Shown: positions 45,190 to 54,404, counted from the first letter of the stretch. The stretch: 64,000 nucleotides of DNA from an uncultured Clostridia bacterium (GCA_948896235.1 CAQUUC010000001.1:310001-374000), one strand, 5' to 3'. Notes: generated by a model from the letters alone, not told the origin. Made by a program: numbers and translations.

Positions 45190-46422
45190 TTACTTATATT
45201 CAAATTTTTTATTAGTAATTTCTAATATTTTTAGCCCTTGTTTCACATAGTTATTTCTCATAAAATACTTCCATATAGTACCATTTAAGTAATTTTCTAT
45301 CATAACCATACCTATACCTTTATCAATACCAATATATTCTTTTGAAAACCAAGGTTTATCCCCTTCTAAATTATATCCATCCTTAAAACCATATTTTCCC
45401 CAAAATTTAGGAAAATTGTTATAATAATATTCTATTGCTTTAATACTCTCTTTAGGAGTAAATACTATTGAGCCCATTGCTCCACAAGGACTTACAGTTC
45501 CATCATTTTCTATTTTTAAATTTGCATCACAAGGCTTAGCACCAAATCCGCAATATCCTTTTGGGCCAATGCATGGTGTTAATCCCCATGAGTTTTCACC
45601 ATATGTCTTAAAACGTTTTTTGTTGTCTATACAATATTCTCTATTAGCTTTTGTAGCTTTAATAGAATTTTCAAACCAATCTATTCCTTCTTTATCTTGC
45701 AAATTCATAAAATTTATCCATGCATGTGAAAATTGATATGTAAATAAAGCACCACAATAGGTATATATTATATCTTTTATATTCTTATAATTCGTTTTCT
45801 TACGCTCGAAATCATAATACATATTTTTATTAACTGGAAATGTTGGAGAACTTACTCCTAAAATATATAGCATTAATTGTTCTGCGTATTTATCCCAATG
45901 TCCCCAAAAACCCTTTTCAGGAGTATAGCCCATATAAAAATAATTAGTATCTTTATTTCTATACCATTCCCAATTTATATTTTTATATAAGCTTTCAGCT
46001 TTTTCTTTTACTTTTCCTCCAAAATATTCTCCCACAGTAATAGCACCACATATAAATATTGCTGTATCTATTATAGAAATCTCGCAATTCCATTCTCTTT
46101 TTCCAGTAATTATATTTATAAAATGATAGTAAAATCCGTTTTTTCCTTCAACATTATTTATAAAAGTATCCAATGTTTTACTAGCTCGTTCTTCTGCTGT
46201 TTTGTAACTTATCCATTTATGTTCTATACCAATAATTAGAGCAGCAAGACCATATCCAACTGATGCTATACTTGCTACTTCTTTTGTTATATTTGTTTTA
46301 TCTCTTATTAATCCATATCCATTAGTAGATTTATCAAGGTTTATTTCTTTCATAAAAAAATTATAACTTTTCTTTAACTCTTTTAATATAATTTTATTTC
46401 CATCACATTTTATAAATCTCAT
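45190..46422 (-). CDS. Glycoamylase-family (PF10091-like) glycoside hydrolase
   Basis: 410 residues, no signal peptide. Motifs NGYGLIRDKTN, VASIASVGYGLAALIIGIEH, FYYHFINIITGKREWNCEIS, DTAIFICGAITVGEYF, NFYMGYTPEKGFWGHWDKYAEQLMLYILG and SWGLTPCIG fit the (alpha/alpha)6 glycoamylase domain, related to beta-1,2-glucan-acting enzymes. The protein should be cytoplasmic unless secreted by another route. Catalytic residues were not assigned. Single gene; no in-frame CGG. Confidence 0.75.
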   Translation of the reverse strand: MRFIKCDGNKIILKELKKSYNFFMKEINLDKSTNGYGLIRDKTNITKEVASIASVGYGLAALIIGIEHKWISYKTAEERASKTLDTFINNVEGKNGFYYHFINIITGKREWNCEISIIDTAIFICGAITVGEYFGGKVKEKAESLYKNINWEWYRNKDTNYFYMGYTPEKGFWGHWDKYAEQLMLYILGVSSPTFPVNKNMYYDFERKKTNYKNIKDIIYTYCGALFTYQFSHAWINFMNLQDKEGIDWFENSIKATKANREYCIDNKKRFKTYGENSWGLTPCIGPKGYCGFGAKPCDANLKIENDGTVSPCGAMGSIVFTPKESIKAIEYYYNNFPKFWGKYGFKDGYNLEGDKPWFSKEYIGIDKGIGMVMIENYLNGTIWKYFMRNNYVKQGLKILEITNKKFEYK

Positions 46423-46488
46423 AATATCACCCTCATATATTTATTATAAAGGGTTATATTTTTATAATCAATGGATATTTATGTAAAT

Positions 46489-47401
46489 TTATTTCTGTAT
46501 ATTTTTTCTAAGCTTAGCAATAAAGAAGCCTTCGTATAATTCATTTGGAGCTACTAAAAGGGTTCCTTCTATTTTAGACTGAAGTGTTGGTAATTCCTCT
46601 ATTCCATAAAACTCTATTGGAACAATTTCAGCTTTTGCTTCTTTAATAATTCTATTTATAACCTCCTCATTTTCATTATGTAAAATCGAACAAGTAGAAT
46701 ACACCATTTCCTTACCAGGTTTCAAAATCTTAAGAGCCTTTCTTAATAATGATACTTGACTAGAAACAGATTTTTCTATTAGCTTAGTTGTAAATGTTTT
46801 TTCAAGATTTATATCATTTATACTTAATGTTCCGCTTCCACTACAGGGTGCATCTAGTAAAATGCTATCAAATGAAAAAAAGTCATCAATACGTCTTGCA
46901 TCTTTTTCCATTGTATATACACATGTGGCTCCCTGTTTTTCTATATTATATTTCAATCTTTCTAATCTAATATGATTCATTTCACAAGCAGTGATATGTG
47001 CTTCATTATTCGAAATAGCAGCTAATTGTGTCGTCTTTCCTCCGTGGTGCTGCACACATATCTAAAATATCCATATTAGGTTTTGGACCTAATATCAATG
47101 GAGGAAGCATTGAAGATAAACTTTGTAAGTATATTTCACCTTTTTCATACATTTCAAGTGATTGTAAATCTTTTTCACTTGCATTATCTATAATTAAAGC
47201 ATTATCATAAAACTTTACAGTTTCATATTTTATACCTAATTTATTAAACTCATTTTTTATGGTATTTAAATCAGTTTTTAAATTATTAACTCTAAGTGTT
47301 ACTTTTCTTTTAGTGTTAAATCCCTCTAAAATTTTACTCACTATTTTTTCATTATATTGTTTATTTAACATTTCTACTAAAAAATCGGGTATATTACTCA
47401 T
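46489..47401 (-). CDS. RsmB/NOP2-family RNA cytosine-C5 methyltransferase with one CGG +1 site
   Basis: ATG 47401 (MSNIPDFLVEM) follows GGAGGAGAAT. The N-terminal part ends in the SAM motif DMCAAP, then CGG at 47044-47042 gives 11 junk codons. The +1 shift yields DMCAAPGGKTTQLAAISNNE, LDAPCSGSGT and YSTCSILHNENEEV (the two catalytic cysteines), ending LRKNIQK, 303 residues in all. It lacks the N-terminal RNA-binding domain of long RsmB, so it is nearer to the short NOL1/NOP2/Sun or RsmF type. It methylates cytosine in 16S rRNA or tRNA. Confidence 0.88.
47042..47044 (-). other. CGG +1 recoding site in the SAM-binding loop of the RsmB-type enzyme
   Basis: Zero frame GCA CCA CGG AGG AAA GAC; shifted reading CCA (C) GGA GGA AAG ACG ACA CAA gives the family signature AAPGGKTTQ exactly. 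Confidence 0.97.
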
Positions 47402-47511
47402 ATTCTCCTCCATAAAATAATTTTAAATAATTTTATCATAAAATTCAAATATTGTAAAAAATTATACTAAATCTTATATATAAGCATACATATAGTTTTA
47501 GGTGAAACTTT

Positions 47512-48311
47512 ATGAATTTTATTTTATCGTGTATAAAAGGAATAGCTATTGGTGCTCGGTGCAATACTTCCAGGAATAAGTAGCGGAGTTTTGTGCGTTA
47601 TTTTTGGAATATACGAAAAACTATTAGACAGTGTATTAAATTTCTTTAAAGATATAAAAAATAACACTAAATTCTTAATGCCGATACTTATAGGAATTGG
47701 AATTGGAATAATTATATTTGGAAATTTGTTAAGATTTTTATTTAATAACTTTACTACTGGAACTCTATTTTGTTTTATAGGAATAATTATTGGTGGAATT
47801 CCAGCATTAATAAAAACTGCTAATGAAAAAAGTAAATTCAAATTACGTTATACTATATATACAATAGCTACATTTGTATTTACTTTATTATTAATTTATA
47901 TTGAAAATAATATCACTCCTACTTTACACAATAGTATTAGTTTTTTATATTTGGTATTAGCAGGATTTATAATGAGTATAGGCGTCGTTGTACCTCGGTG
48001 TTAGTAGCACTGTTTTATTAATGATTATGGGGATTTATGATGTATATCTAGTATCTATATCAACTCTTGATTTTTATGTACTAGTTCCTATGGGAATTGG
48101 ATTAATATTAGGTGGATATGTATTTTTAAATATTTCAAAATACTGTTTAACTAATTTTCACTCACAAACATACTATGCAATTTTAGGTTTTGTACTTGGC
48201 TCTATCTTTGTTTTATATCCTGGTTTTTCTTTCGATTTACAAGGCATTGTATGTATTAGCTTACTTATAATGGGTATTTTTATTTCTATGAAATTAGAAA
48301 AAGGCCAGTAA
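47512..48311 (+). CDS. DUF368 integral membrane protein with two CGG +1 sites
   Basis: ATG 47512 follows TTTAGGTGAAACTTT. The first CGG (47557) lies in IAIGAGAILPGISSG and the second (47996) in SIGVVVPGVSSTVLLMIMG. The two are the internal-repeat motif of the DUF368 family, (P)G(V/I)SSG/S, once per half. With both shifts the protein has 265 residues and about eight helices, ending FISMKLEKGQ. DUF368 proteins are implicated in undecaprenyl-phosphate recycling in some bacteria; that role is only family knowledge here. Confidence 0.85.
47557..47559 (+). other. CGG +1 recoding site 1 in the DUF368 gene
   Basis: Zero frame GGT GCT CGG TGC AAT; shifted reading GCT (C) GGT GCA ATA CTT CCA GGA gives GAGAILPG. 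Without the shift a stop follows within nine codons. Confidence 0.95.
47996..47998 (+). other. CGG +1 recoding site 2 in the DUF368 gene
   Basis: Zero frame GTA CCT CGG TGT TAG; shifted reading CCT (C) GGT GTT AGT AGC ACT gives VPGVSST, matching the motif in the first half of the same protein. Confidence 0.96.
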
Positions 48312-48330
48312 CTTTTGGTTACTAGCCCTC
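48296..48330 (-). terminator. Terminator of the U32 gene
   Basis: GGCCAGTAAC (48303-48312) and GTTACTAGCC (48318-48327) form a stem with one mismatch; a T run follows on the minus strand. The DUF368 stop codon lies inside it. Confidence 0.65.
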
Positions 48331-48427
48331 TTCATAGCAATGGCTATTTATTGTACAGACAATTCAGTACTAAAGCCCTTGCAGTTCTCAGGTGAAGGAA
48401 GCTAGAAAGTATTCAACACACACACTT

Positions 48428-49657
48428 CTACTTCTTTCTTCTTAAAATCCAGTTATTTTCTACTTTTATAGGTATTCTTAATTTTACAGTTTGTCCTGCT
48501 CTTCCTGGATTTACTGTATCAATTTCTTGATCAGTTTCTGGATCAAACAATTTATCAATTGTAAATTTATAGTTTTCAATTTGTCCAGGAATAATTACTT
48601 CTAAAGTATCTCCTACTGTTAATTTGTTTTTTATTTCAACAATAGATTTATCTTCATTGTACTCTACTACTTTTCCACCAAATTCATAATTTGGATTATA
48701 TTGCTTACCTTCATACTCTTGAAAATCCTTATTATTTCTATCATTAAAGTAAAAGGTAGTTAAGCCTCTGGTTTTTACTTTTTCTAATTCATTAAGATAT
48801 TTTGTATAATCATAGTTATTTGGAGCTTTCATATAATCGTCAATTGCATTTCTATATGTATTTATAACTGTTGCTAAATAATATTCTGTTTTAAGTCTTC
48901 CCTCTATTTTTAAACTATCAACACCCATTTCTATTATTTCAGGTATTTCTTTAATTAAACATAAATCTTTAGAAGAAAATATATATGTACCTTTTTCATC
49001 ATGTTCAACTGGCATTAAGTTGCCTGGATTATTAGTTTCTTCAACATATACATTATATGCCCATCTACAACTTTGTGCACAATCGCCTAAATTTGCACTT
49101 CTAGAAGCTAGAAAATCGCTTAAGAAACATCTTCCAGAATATCCAAAACAAATAGCACCATGAACAAACATCTCTGTTTCTAATCTCATTGGTGTATTAT
49201 CTATTATGTCCTTTATTTGTGATTTATTAAGCTCACGTGCAAGTATAACACGTTTTGCTCCATTCTTATGCCAAAAATTTGCTGTATGATAACTTACAAT
49301 ATTACTTTGTGTACTTATATGTATATCTACATCAGGTGCTTCTTCTTTTATAACCTCTACAACTCCACCATCTGCTACTATAATTCCATCTACTTTTAAC
49401 TCATTTAAAATTCTAGCTTGTTTTTTAACTTCATCATACATATTATCCCAAGCATATATGTTAATTGTGACATATACTTTTTTCCCAAGTTCATGTGCAT
49501 ATTTAATTGTTTTTATTAAATCATCTTCTTCCATATCTGCTCTCGTTCTTAATGAAAGTGATGATGTACCTGCATACACTGCATCTGCTCCATATAAAAA
49601 TGCTATTTTTGCTTTGTTAAAAGATCCTGCTGGCGCTAATAATTCTGGTTTCTTCAT
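48428..49657 (-). CDS. Peptidase U32-family protein (tRNA/rRNA hydroxylation type)
   Basis: 409 residues. KPELLAPAGSFNKAKIAFLYGADAVYAG opens the protein, HGAICFGYSGRCFLSDFLASRSANLGDCAQSCRWAY contains the family's conserved cysteines, and SLKIEGRLKTEYYLATVINTYR follows. Close relatives (RlhA, TrhP) are needed for hydroxylating a tRNA or rRNA base, not for proteolysis. The C-terminal domain (about 320-409) is beta-rich. No in-frame CGG. Confidence 0.85.
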   Translation of the reverse strand: MKKPELLAPAGSFNKAKIAFLYGADAVYAGTSSLSLRTRADMEEDDLIKTIKYAHELGKKVYVTINIYAWDNMYDEVKKQARILNELKVDGIIVADGGVVEVIKEEAPDVDIHISTQSNIVSYHTANFWHKNGAKRVILARELNKSQIKDIIDNTPMRLETEMFVHGAICFGYSGRCFLSDFLASRSANLGDCAQSCRWAYNVYVEETNNPGNLMPVEHDEKGTYIFSSKDLCLIKEIPEIIEMGVDSLKIEGRLKTEYYLATVINTYRNAIDDYMKAPNNYDYTKYLNELEKVKTRGLTTFYFNDRNNKDFQEYEGKQYNPNYEFGGKVVEYNEDKSIVEIKNKLTVGDTLEVIIPGQIENYKFTIDKLFDPETDQEIDTVNPGRAGQTVKLRIPIKVENNWILRRKK

Positions 49658-49726
49658 AAATTTCTACCTCTTTTTTTACATTTTACAGTATTATATCATT
49701 TTATATGAAAAAAGTGAAGTTGAAAT

Positions 49727-50250
49727 TTATTTTTTAATAACTCTTCCGAGGTATTCCAACTACTGTACTATTATTTTCAACATCTTTTGTTACGACAGCA
49801 TTAGCACCTATTTTTACATTATTGCCTATTTTTATAGGTCCTAATACTTTTGCACCACAGCCAACCATTACATTATTTGCTATATCTGGATGTCGCTTAT
49901 ATTTATCTTTTCCTGTTCCTCCTAATGTTACATTATGGTATATTGTACAATCATTACCTATAGTAGCTGTTTCTCCTATTACTATACCCATTCCGTGATC
50001 TATAAATAATCTCCTACCAATAGTAGCTCCGTGGATGAATTTCTATTCCTGTAAAAAACCTTGCAATTTGTGAAATTAATCTTGCTAGGAAAAATAGTTT
50101 ATATCTATATAAAAAATGTCCTATTCTATGGAAAACTAATATATGAAATCCTTGATATAATAATATTACATACCATATGTTCTTAGCAGCAGGATCTTTT
50201 TTCTCAATATTTTTTGCATCTTCGTATAATTCTTTTAATATTTTTTTCAT
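49727..50250 (-). CDS. cysE: Serine O-acetyltransferase with two CGG +1 sites
   Basis: ATG 50250 follows GGAGGGAAGATGAA. The helical N-terminus ends TGIEIHP, then CGG at 50031. The +1 shift gives HPGATIGRRLFIDHGMGIVI, the hexapeptide-repeat core with catalytic His, then YHNVTLGGTGKDKYKRHPDI. The second CGG (49748) lies in VVGIP; with the shift the tail reads VVGIPGRVIKK and stops at TAA 49729-49727. The total is 173 residues, the short Firmicute form. It makes O-acetylserine for cysteine synthesis. Confidence 0.92.
49746..49748 (-). other. CGG +1 recoding site 2 in cysE
   Basis: Zero frame ATA CCT CGG AAG AGT TAT TAA; shifted reading CCT (C) GGA AGA GTT ATT AAA AAA TAA gives VVGIPGRVIKK, the usual end of the family. 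Confidence 0.9.
50029..50031 (-). other. CGG +1 recoding site 1 in cysE
   Basis: Zero frame CAT CCA CGG AGC TAC; shifted reading CCA (C) GGA GCT ACT ATT GGT gives HPGATIG, nearly invariant in serine acetyltransferases. Confidence 0.97.
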
Positions 50251-50452
50251 TTCATCTTCCCTCCGAACTGCATAATTTTAAAATTTATTAATCTTATACA
50301 TATTATGAAAAACTATATAATTTGTGATTTCATATATTATTTTAAATATTTCATATATACTTTCATATACTCAATAATTCTGCATATATAATATTGTTGT
50401 ATTACATTAATAAAGACTTTAAGCCTGTTGTGTAAGAAAGGATGTTTTTAAA

Positions 50453-50662
50453 ATGGTAAATTTAAGATATTTCATTTCAGTTCTTAGTTCTGCAATTAAA
50501 GAAAGTACAAGCGATATAGTCAAGGCTTGTATGTTTTTAACCGAAACAGATATTAAATTTTTTAAAAGCAATAATTGTTTAATTTCTATAACTTCTACTG
50601 ATATTAAAGATAAATATACTGTAGAATTTGACAAAAAACACTTATTAGCTTTTTGCAACTGA
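50453..50662 (+). CDS. Small hypothetical protein
   Basis: 69 residues after GAAAGGATGTTTTTAAA. AT-rich like native genes. It contains two short hydrophobic segments and LSSAIKESTSDIVKACMFLT. No domain recognised. A strong terminator follows directly. The opposite strand also has an open frame but no ribosome site. Confidence 0.5.
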   Translation: MVNLRYFISVLSSAIKESTSDIVKACMFLTETDIKFFKSNNCLISITSTDIKDKYTVEFDKKHLLAFCN

Positions 50663-50690
50663 TAACTTCACACTAAACGACAGGCTTTTG

Positions 50691-50720
50691 GTCCCACCTA
50701 TTTTTTAGGTGGGTTCTTTT
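50691..50720 (+). terminator. Intrinsic terminator
   Basis: CCCACCTA (50693-50700) pairs with TAGGTGGG (50706-50713), followed by T-rich sequence. Confidence 0.85.
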
Positions 50721-50788
50721 ATTTGTTACCTTTTTTATAAATTTGCATATACTAAAGTATAAATTTAATAGTGGAGTTGATTTATTAT

Positions 50789-52637
50789 ATGTGTGGTTTA
50801 GTTCGGTTTTGTAAATTTAAAACATGATATATCTAATAAAAAGGATATTATTAATGATATGACTCAAGCTCTTTCAAAACGTGGTCCTGATGAAGAAAAT
50901 CTTTATATTAATGAACATATAAATTTAGGACACCGTAGATTAATTATTTTAGACCCTGAAAATGGGCATCAACCTATGAGTGTAACCTATAATGAAAATA
51001 CTTATACAATTGTATACAATGGTCAGTTATACAATGCAAATGATATTAGAAAAGAGCTTATAGAGGCAGGAATTACTTTTAAAGGTTATTGTGATACAGA
51101 AGTAATATTAAAGGCCTTTATTTATTTTGGTAGTGATATTGTTAAGCGTTTTAATGGTATTTTTAGTTTCGCCATTTGGAATGAAGCTAAACAAGAATTA
51201 TTTTTAGCAAGAGATCATTTTGGAATAAAACCTTTATATTATACTATTATAGAAGACAACTTAATTTTTGCTTCTGAAGTAAAAGCATTAATTAAACATC
51301 CCCTAGTAGAATTAAAAATAGATAAACAAGGTATTGGCGAATTATTAGGCGTTGGCCCTGCCCATACACCTGGAACAAGTGTATTTAAGGATATTTTTGA
51401 AATAAAACCTGCTCATTTTGCTATATATAATAAATCTGGATTACACTTAGAAGAATATTGGAAATTAGAAAGCAAACCGCATACAGATGATTTTGAAAGT
51501 ACTTGTAAAAGTGTACATTACTTATTAGAAGATGCTATAAAAAGACAGCTTGTAGCTGATGTACCTCTTTGTGCTATGCTTTCTGGTGGTCTTGATTCTA
51601 GTATAATTACTGCTTATATTTCGAACTACTATAAAGAGAATAACTTGCCAAAACTTGATACTTATTCAGTAGATTATGTAGATAATGATAAAAATTTTGT
51701 TAAAAGTGATTTTCAACCAAACTCAGATAATTACTATATAGATATAATGTTAAAACATTTTGATACAAACCATCATAGAATTGTAATTGATACGCCAGAA
51801 CTTGCTATAGCACTTGAAGATGCAATGCTTGCAAGAGATTTTCCAGGAATGGCTGATGTGGATTCTTCCATGTTACTATTTTGTAAAAATATAAAACAAG
51901 GTGCAACTGTTGCAGTATCAGGTGAATGTTCTGATGAGATTTTTGCAGGATATCCATGGTTTTTCCGTGAAGATGCACTAAAAAGTAATACTTTTCCTTG
52001 GTCTATTGCTTTAGATGAAAGACAGAATTTATTAAATAAAGATATTGCCAAAGAAATAAATTTAAAGGAATATATTGATTACAGATATAAAGAAAGTTTA
52101 TCAAATGTAAAAATATTAGACTGTGATTCTAAAGAAACTGCAGAAAAAAGAAAAATATCATATCTTACTTTAAATTGGTTTATGCAGACATTATTGGATA
52201 GATCAGACAGAATGAGTATGTATAATGGATTAGAACTAAGAGTTCCTTTCTGTGATTATAGATTAGTTGAATATATGTGGAATGTTCCTTGGGAAATAAA
52301 AGCATTAAATGGACGCGAAAAAGGATTGCTTCGTTATGTGGTTCATGATTTATTACCAGATGAGATTGTAAACAGAAAGAAAAGTCCTTATCCAAAGACT
52401 CATAACCCAACCTACTTAAAAGCAGTAAAACAAATGCTTACAGATATTATGCAAAACCCAAATGCACCTATTAATGACTTACTTGATAAAAAGTATATTT
52501 TAGAGATTTTAGAAACAAACGGAAATGCTTTTACAAGACCATGGTTTGGGCAACTTATGACAGGTCCACAACTCATGGCATACCTTTGCCAAGTTAATAT
52601 GTGGCTTGAAAGATACCAGCCTAAAATTGAATTATAA
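50789..52637 (+). CDS. asnB: Glutamine-dependent asparagine synthetase with a CGG +1 site at codon 6
   Basis: ATG 50789 begins M-C-G-L-V, with Cys2 the glutaminase nucleophile. CGG at 50804 would end translation after 12 codons. The +1 shift gives MCGLVGFVNLKHDISNKKD, then KRGPDEENLY, YNGQLYNA and CDTEVILKAF, followed by the synthetase domain with MLSGGLDSSIITAYIS (about residue 265), for 615 residues in all, full length for AsnB. It makes asparagine from aspartate, glutamine and ATP. GTGGAG is the probable ribosome site. Confidence 0.95.
50804..50806 (+). other. CGG +1 recoding site in asnB
   Basis: Zero frame TTA GTT CGG TTT TGT; shifted reading GTT (C) GGT TTT GTA AAT gives MCGLVGFVN. It lies only five codons from the start, so the whole enzyme depends on it. 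Confidence 0.97.
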
Positions 52638-52643
52638 ATGGAC

Positions 52644-52670
52644 TAAGCGGTCGCAATTTGCGACCGCTTA
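52644..52670. terminator. Intrinsic terminator of asnB
   Basis: AAGCGGTCGCAA pairs perfectly with TTGCGACCGCTT (52645-52669). It may also serve the opposing small gene. Confidence 0.75.
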
Positions 52671-52690
52671 ATAAGCTAACACTTTGCTAC

Positions 52691-52888
52691 CTAATCCTTG
52701 GCATAATTTAGAATCTCTTCCCTCTTGGAATGTTTTCCTTCTATTCCCATTGCAGTTCTCTGAAAAGGATTTAAGCGACAAATGTAGCCAGATTCTAATA
52801 CACTCTTTCCCTGTTTCCATACTCCCCAAAAACACTCGCTACATTTAGTATCTGTTTTGGGAATTAATACTTTAGAAATTAATGCCAT
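52691..52888 (-). CDS. Small cysteine-containing protein of GC-richer composition
   Basis: 65 residues from ATG 52888, chosen because AGTGAGGTAAATAAT precedes it. KTDTKCSECFWGVWKQGKS and YICRLNP give a CxxC and a third cysteine, possibly a metal site. No known family. Isolated, with GC-richer codons, like the other small units. Confidence 0.5.
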   Translation of the reverse strand: MALISKVLIPKTDTKCSECFWGVWKQGKSVLESGYICRLNPFQRTAMGIEGKHSKREEILNYAKD

Positions 52889-53211
52889 ATTATTTACCTC
52901 ACTTTCTAAATTGAAACACATATTTAAGAGTTACTTACCACAATGTATACAGCGCTTTTATTAATGCATCTATAATACACTGACCTGTATTAGCATCAGA
53001 GGATTTTCTACTAAATTTATATTCATTATATTAACATAATTTTACTACTATTACAACTAAATTGATTCATTTTCTTGATAAATTATATTTCTTGCGCTTT
53101 TATTTTCTACCAATACTATAAAATCCACTTTGTAAAAATGAACATAATGTGATATAATTGTAATATGATTATTTCATAATATAATAGGCACTCTTAGAAA
53201 GGAGCTTAATT

Positions 53212-53448
53212 ATGAGCAAAATAGTACTAGCATTAAACAACAGCAGGACTCCTATTGGAGTAGGTATGGATGCTGAAGTAGCGAAGGAAATTGTTGAATT
53301 TATCGACAATTTTAGAAAGAAGCACAGTAATCCTACCGAAAGCGCCATCGGCAAAGCTATACTTTATCAATTTACCGATGCTCCCATGGTTACTAATTAT
53401 GTGGCTTTTTATGAGTTGGTAACCGCGAAGCTTCAAGAATTAGAGTAA
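53212..53448 (+). CDS. Small helical protein of GC-richer composition
   Basis: 78 residues after AGAAAGGAGCTTAATT. VLALNNSRTPIGVGMDAEVA and VEFIDNFRKKHSNPTESAIG precede a helical C-terminus. No recognised domain. It has its own promoter region in the 323 bases upstream (a TATAAT box near 53153; nothing else seen there) and hairpins after its stop. Confidence 0.6.
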   Translation: MSKIVLALNNSRTPIGVGMDAEVAKEIVEFIDNFRKKHSNPTESAIGKAILYQFTDAPMVTNYVAFYELVTAKLQELE

Positions 53449-53451
53449 CCT

Positions 53452-53506
53452 TTTACACAAAATGTTTTTGTGTAACGAAAATGCAGGCTTAACAGCTTGC
53501 ATTTTT
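53452..53506 (+). terminator. Two tandem terminator hairpins
   Basis: TTACACAAAA/TTTTTGTGTAA (53453-53475) is followed by AAATGCAGGC/GCTTGCATTT (53479-53504) with T residues. Confidence 0.65.
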
Positions 53507-53540
53507 GGTTATTTATGCAGCATTAGTAACAAAACTTCTT

Positions 53541-53576
53541 CTCCCTTCATATTATATACAAAAAATATGAAGGGAG
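53541..53576 (+). promoter_or_regulatory. Hairpin that hides the peroxiredoxin ribosome site
   Basis: CTCCCTTCATATT (53541-53553) is the exact reverse complement of AATATGAAGGGAG (53564-53576). The right arm contains AAGGGAG, the ribosome site for ATG 53585. The stem would block initiation unless opened by heat, a factor or RNA processing. A role as upstream terminator is unlikely because only three T follow. Confidence 0.55.
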
Positions 53577-53584
53577 TTTATTTT

Positions 53585-54311
53585 ATGGATTATGAAGTAA
53601 TGATGAACGGAAATGTACGTATTGGTATGTATGCACCCGATTTTGAAGCAGTTACTACTACGGGAAATATATCTTTAAATGATTACAAAGGAAAGTGGGT
53701 TGTGCTTTTTTCTCATCCAGGTGATTTTACCCCAGTTTGTACTACTGAAATGATTGCATTTGCTAAAGCTGATACATATTTCAAAAACAAAAATACTTGT
53801 TTACTTGGACTTAGTGTTGATAGTAATGCATCTCACCTTGCTTGGATGTATGATATATATTGTAGAACTGGTATACGTATACCTTTTCCAATTATAGCAG
53901 ATAGAAACGGAACTATTGCTAGAAAATATGGTATGATTTCAAATGATATTAGCAATACAGAAACTGTTAGAAATGTATTTATTATTGATGATAAAGGAAT
54001 CGTTCGTGCAATTTTAGTATATCCTATGAATGTTGGAAGATGTATTCCTGAAATTTTAAGATTACTAGAAGCATTACAAGTTGCTGACTGCAATAAAGCA
54101 TCAACTCCAGCTAATTGGTGTCCAAATGACCCAGTTATCGTACCATCGCCACAAACATTTACAGCATTAGAAGAAAGATTGCAAAATATTCGGAAAAAAT
54201 CAAAATGGATTTAACTGGTATTTAAGTTATAAAAAACCAGTAGAATGCTGTGATAGAAATATTGCTGAAAGTGATGTAAAAAAACTAGATAATAAATCTA
54301 CAAATAAATAA
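53585..54311 (+). CDS. 1-Cys/Prx6-type peroxiredoxin extended by a CGG +1 site
   Basis: ATG 53585 follows AAGGGAG. HPGDFTPVCTTE holds the peroxidatic Cys52. The zero frame ends LQNIRKKSKWI at 54214, a short tail. With the +1 shift at CGG 54191 it continues GKNQNGFNWYLSYKK and PVECCDRNIAESDVKKLDNK to TAA 54309-54311, giving 241 residues. The WYLSYKK block matches the usual end of the Prx6 group. The enzyme reduces peroxides with thiols, and two further cysteines in the tail could resolve the sulfenic acid. Confidence 0.85.
54191..54193 (+). other. CGG +1 recoding site in the peroxiredoxin gene
   Basis: Zero frame AAT ATT CGG AAA AAA; shifted reading ATT (C) GGA AAA AAT CAA AAT GGA restores the conserved C-terminal arm. 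It is the one case where the unshifted frame also gives a nearly full protein. Confidence 0.82.
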
Positions 54312-54404
54312 AACTTTTACTATTATATTATTATAAAAATAGCCTTATATGTAAATACTAATACATATATAATTAAATATTCTTTATAAATGGAGGCTAT
54401 TTTT

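Noticed and set aside
48330..48427. tRNA-like or ncRNA sequence between the DUF368 and U32 genes
   Set aside because: No cloverleaf, TTCGA loop or promoter could be found.
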